Source of the DNA: Amorphochlora amoebiformis
Lineage: Eukaryota > Cercozoa > Chlorarachniophyceae
Length of the DNA: 64,000 nucleotides
Direction of reading: 5' to 3'
Assembly (NCBI GenBank): GCA_054601695.1
Contig: BAAHQB010000245.1
Location: 1-64,000, forward strand
The position numbers and the translations under genes are program-made. The notes under the pieces were generated by a model. The model made no database searches and was not told the DNA's origin. It saw nothing but the letters and a program-made list of their open reading frames with translations. Below are positions 1-64,000 of the stretch, in pieces (position 1 is the stretch's first letter; each line of letters starts with the position of its first letter).

Positions 1-45
1 ATTTGGTAACTATATTTACAGTACACAGACATATAAATGTAAATA

Positions 46-87
<42 letters not shown>

Positions 88-150
88 TTATATATGTCTC
101 AGCAGTAACTGTATTAACAGTACACACATATATACATGTAAAAAATTATA

Positions 151-200
<50 letters not shown>

Positions 201-260
201 TATCAGCATTTGGTAGCTATATTAACAGTACACACACATAGACATGTAAATAATTTTAAC

Positions 261-326
<66 letters not shown>

Positions 327-385
327 CTCAGCATTTGGTAACTATATTTACAATACACATACATGTAAATAATTATAATATATAC

Positions 386-420
<35 letters not shown>
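1..420. repeat. Four-copy dispersed tandem unit with TA arrays
   Basis: A roughly 55-bp segment of the type CAGCATTTGGTAACTATA...ATGTAAATAATT recurs at 1-45, about 96-150, 203-261 and 325-380, separated by (TA)n. Nothing in it looks coding. It presumably lies in the intron before the 613 exon. Confidence 0.85.
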
Positions 421-422
<2 letters not shown>

Positions 423-503
423 GCTATGTTATACTGAATTGAAAATCAACCGAAATAATAACTTGATGCTGTCCCCAAAATTATGTAAACCTCTAATCTA
501 ACA

Positions 504-600
504 CAACCCTAACCCTAACCCTAACCCTAACCCTAACCCTAACCCTAACCCTAACCCTAACCCTACCCCTAACCTAATCCTGACCCTGACTCTAACCCTT
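504..600. repeat. Interstitial CCCTAA array
   Basis: About nine perfect CCCTAA hexamers followed by degenerate ones, ending about 12 bp before the proposed acceptor at 612. It is telomere-type sequence, but inside a gene. Confidence 0.95.
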
Positions 601-612
601 AGTGCGCCTAAG

Positions 613-63423
<62,811 letters not shown>

Positions 63424-63774
63424 GTTGAAATTCTAATGTATGGGAGTGTCTATCTAATATGTGTGAAATATATATATATATATATATATGCATAACGGAA
63501 GATATTGGGTTCTCATGAAGTTTGAAATACTAATGTATGGGAGTGTCTAATATGTGTGAAATATATATATATATATGCATATGCATGCATAAGGGAATAT
63601 ATTGGGTCCTCATGAAGGTTGAAATACTAGAGTGAGATATATATATGTATGTATACATATGTATATGCATATATATATATATATATACATATGTGTGTGT
63701 GTGTGTGTGTGTATTTTACACATACAGATACATTTATGTGTGTATATATATATATACATATATATGTATATGTG

Positions 63775-63807
<33 letters not shown>

Positions 63808-63884
63808 TTTATATTATTATATTATATGTATATCTATAAAGGAGAGAGAGATATATATACAATGTGTGTGTACATGTTTATATA

Positions 63885-63944
<60 letters not shown>

Positions 63945-64000
63945 GTATATATATTTTCATATTTACAACATTAATCCAACACCTTTCAAACCGCCCCTTT

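Overview
The window is eukaryotic DNA carrying one very long, finely fragmented gene on the + strand. I read it as a VPS13-family bridge-like lipid-transfer protein gene that is open at both ends. By hand I chained 118 small exons (14-154 nt) between 613 and 63423. Together they give 7,977 nt, or 2,659 codons, without a stop, and every junction is phase-compatible. Phase was also one of the criteria used to choose between splice sites, so that agreement is only partly independent. Almost all introns are GT-AG; one looks GC-AG. The standard code fits. Neither the start codon and N-terminal chorein cap nor the stop codon is in view. I found no convincing second gene, tRNA or rRNA.

Layout: 0.6-8.6 kb, N-terminal beta-rich groove plus a Lys-rich linker. 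9.1-23.7 kb, repeating-beta-groove (RBG) segments, including the classic 'QY..II.LL..NL.E' motif. 24-27.2 kb, more groove. 27.4-30.2 kb, an inserted PH domain. 30.6-39 kb, the middle of the protein with an acidic linker and the hallmark 'WEPMIEPW' motif. 39.4-42.4 kb, the first VAB/SHR-BD-like repeat. 43.4-48.2 kb, a C2-like domain in which two exons are segmentally duplicated. 48.2-57.9 kb, further VAB-like repeats. 58.2-60.4 kb, a second PH-like fold. 62.6-63.4 kb, a textbook VAB repeat. PH plus C2 insertions resemble plant and protist VPS13 rather than animal VPS13, so I infer a protist or alga. Abundant interstitial CCCTAA/TTAGGG hexamers suggest a TTAGGG-type telomere. I cannot name the taxon.

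The remaining roughly 87% is intron, dominated by (TA)n arrays of 20-150 bp with GT/CA, CT/GA, poly-A and minisatellite tracts. The main oddity is that at least thirty truncated copies of exon ends lie inside the introns: donor-side copies downstream of an exon, or acceptor-side copies upstream of one, usually bounded by (TA)n. In one case (10.0-10.3 kb) the intron is bracketed by two copies of the same AGGT-containing coding segment, as expected for an intron created by tandem duplication. Telomere-type repeats sit in the polypyrimidine/branch-point position upstream of several acceptors (CCCTAA orientation) and downstream of several donors (TTAGGG orientation). The many predicted 'YIYIYI' reading frames are translations of TA repeats and are not genes.
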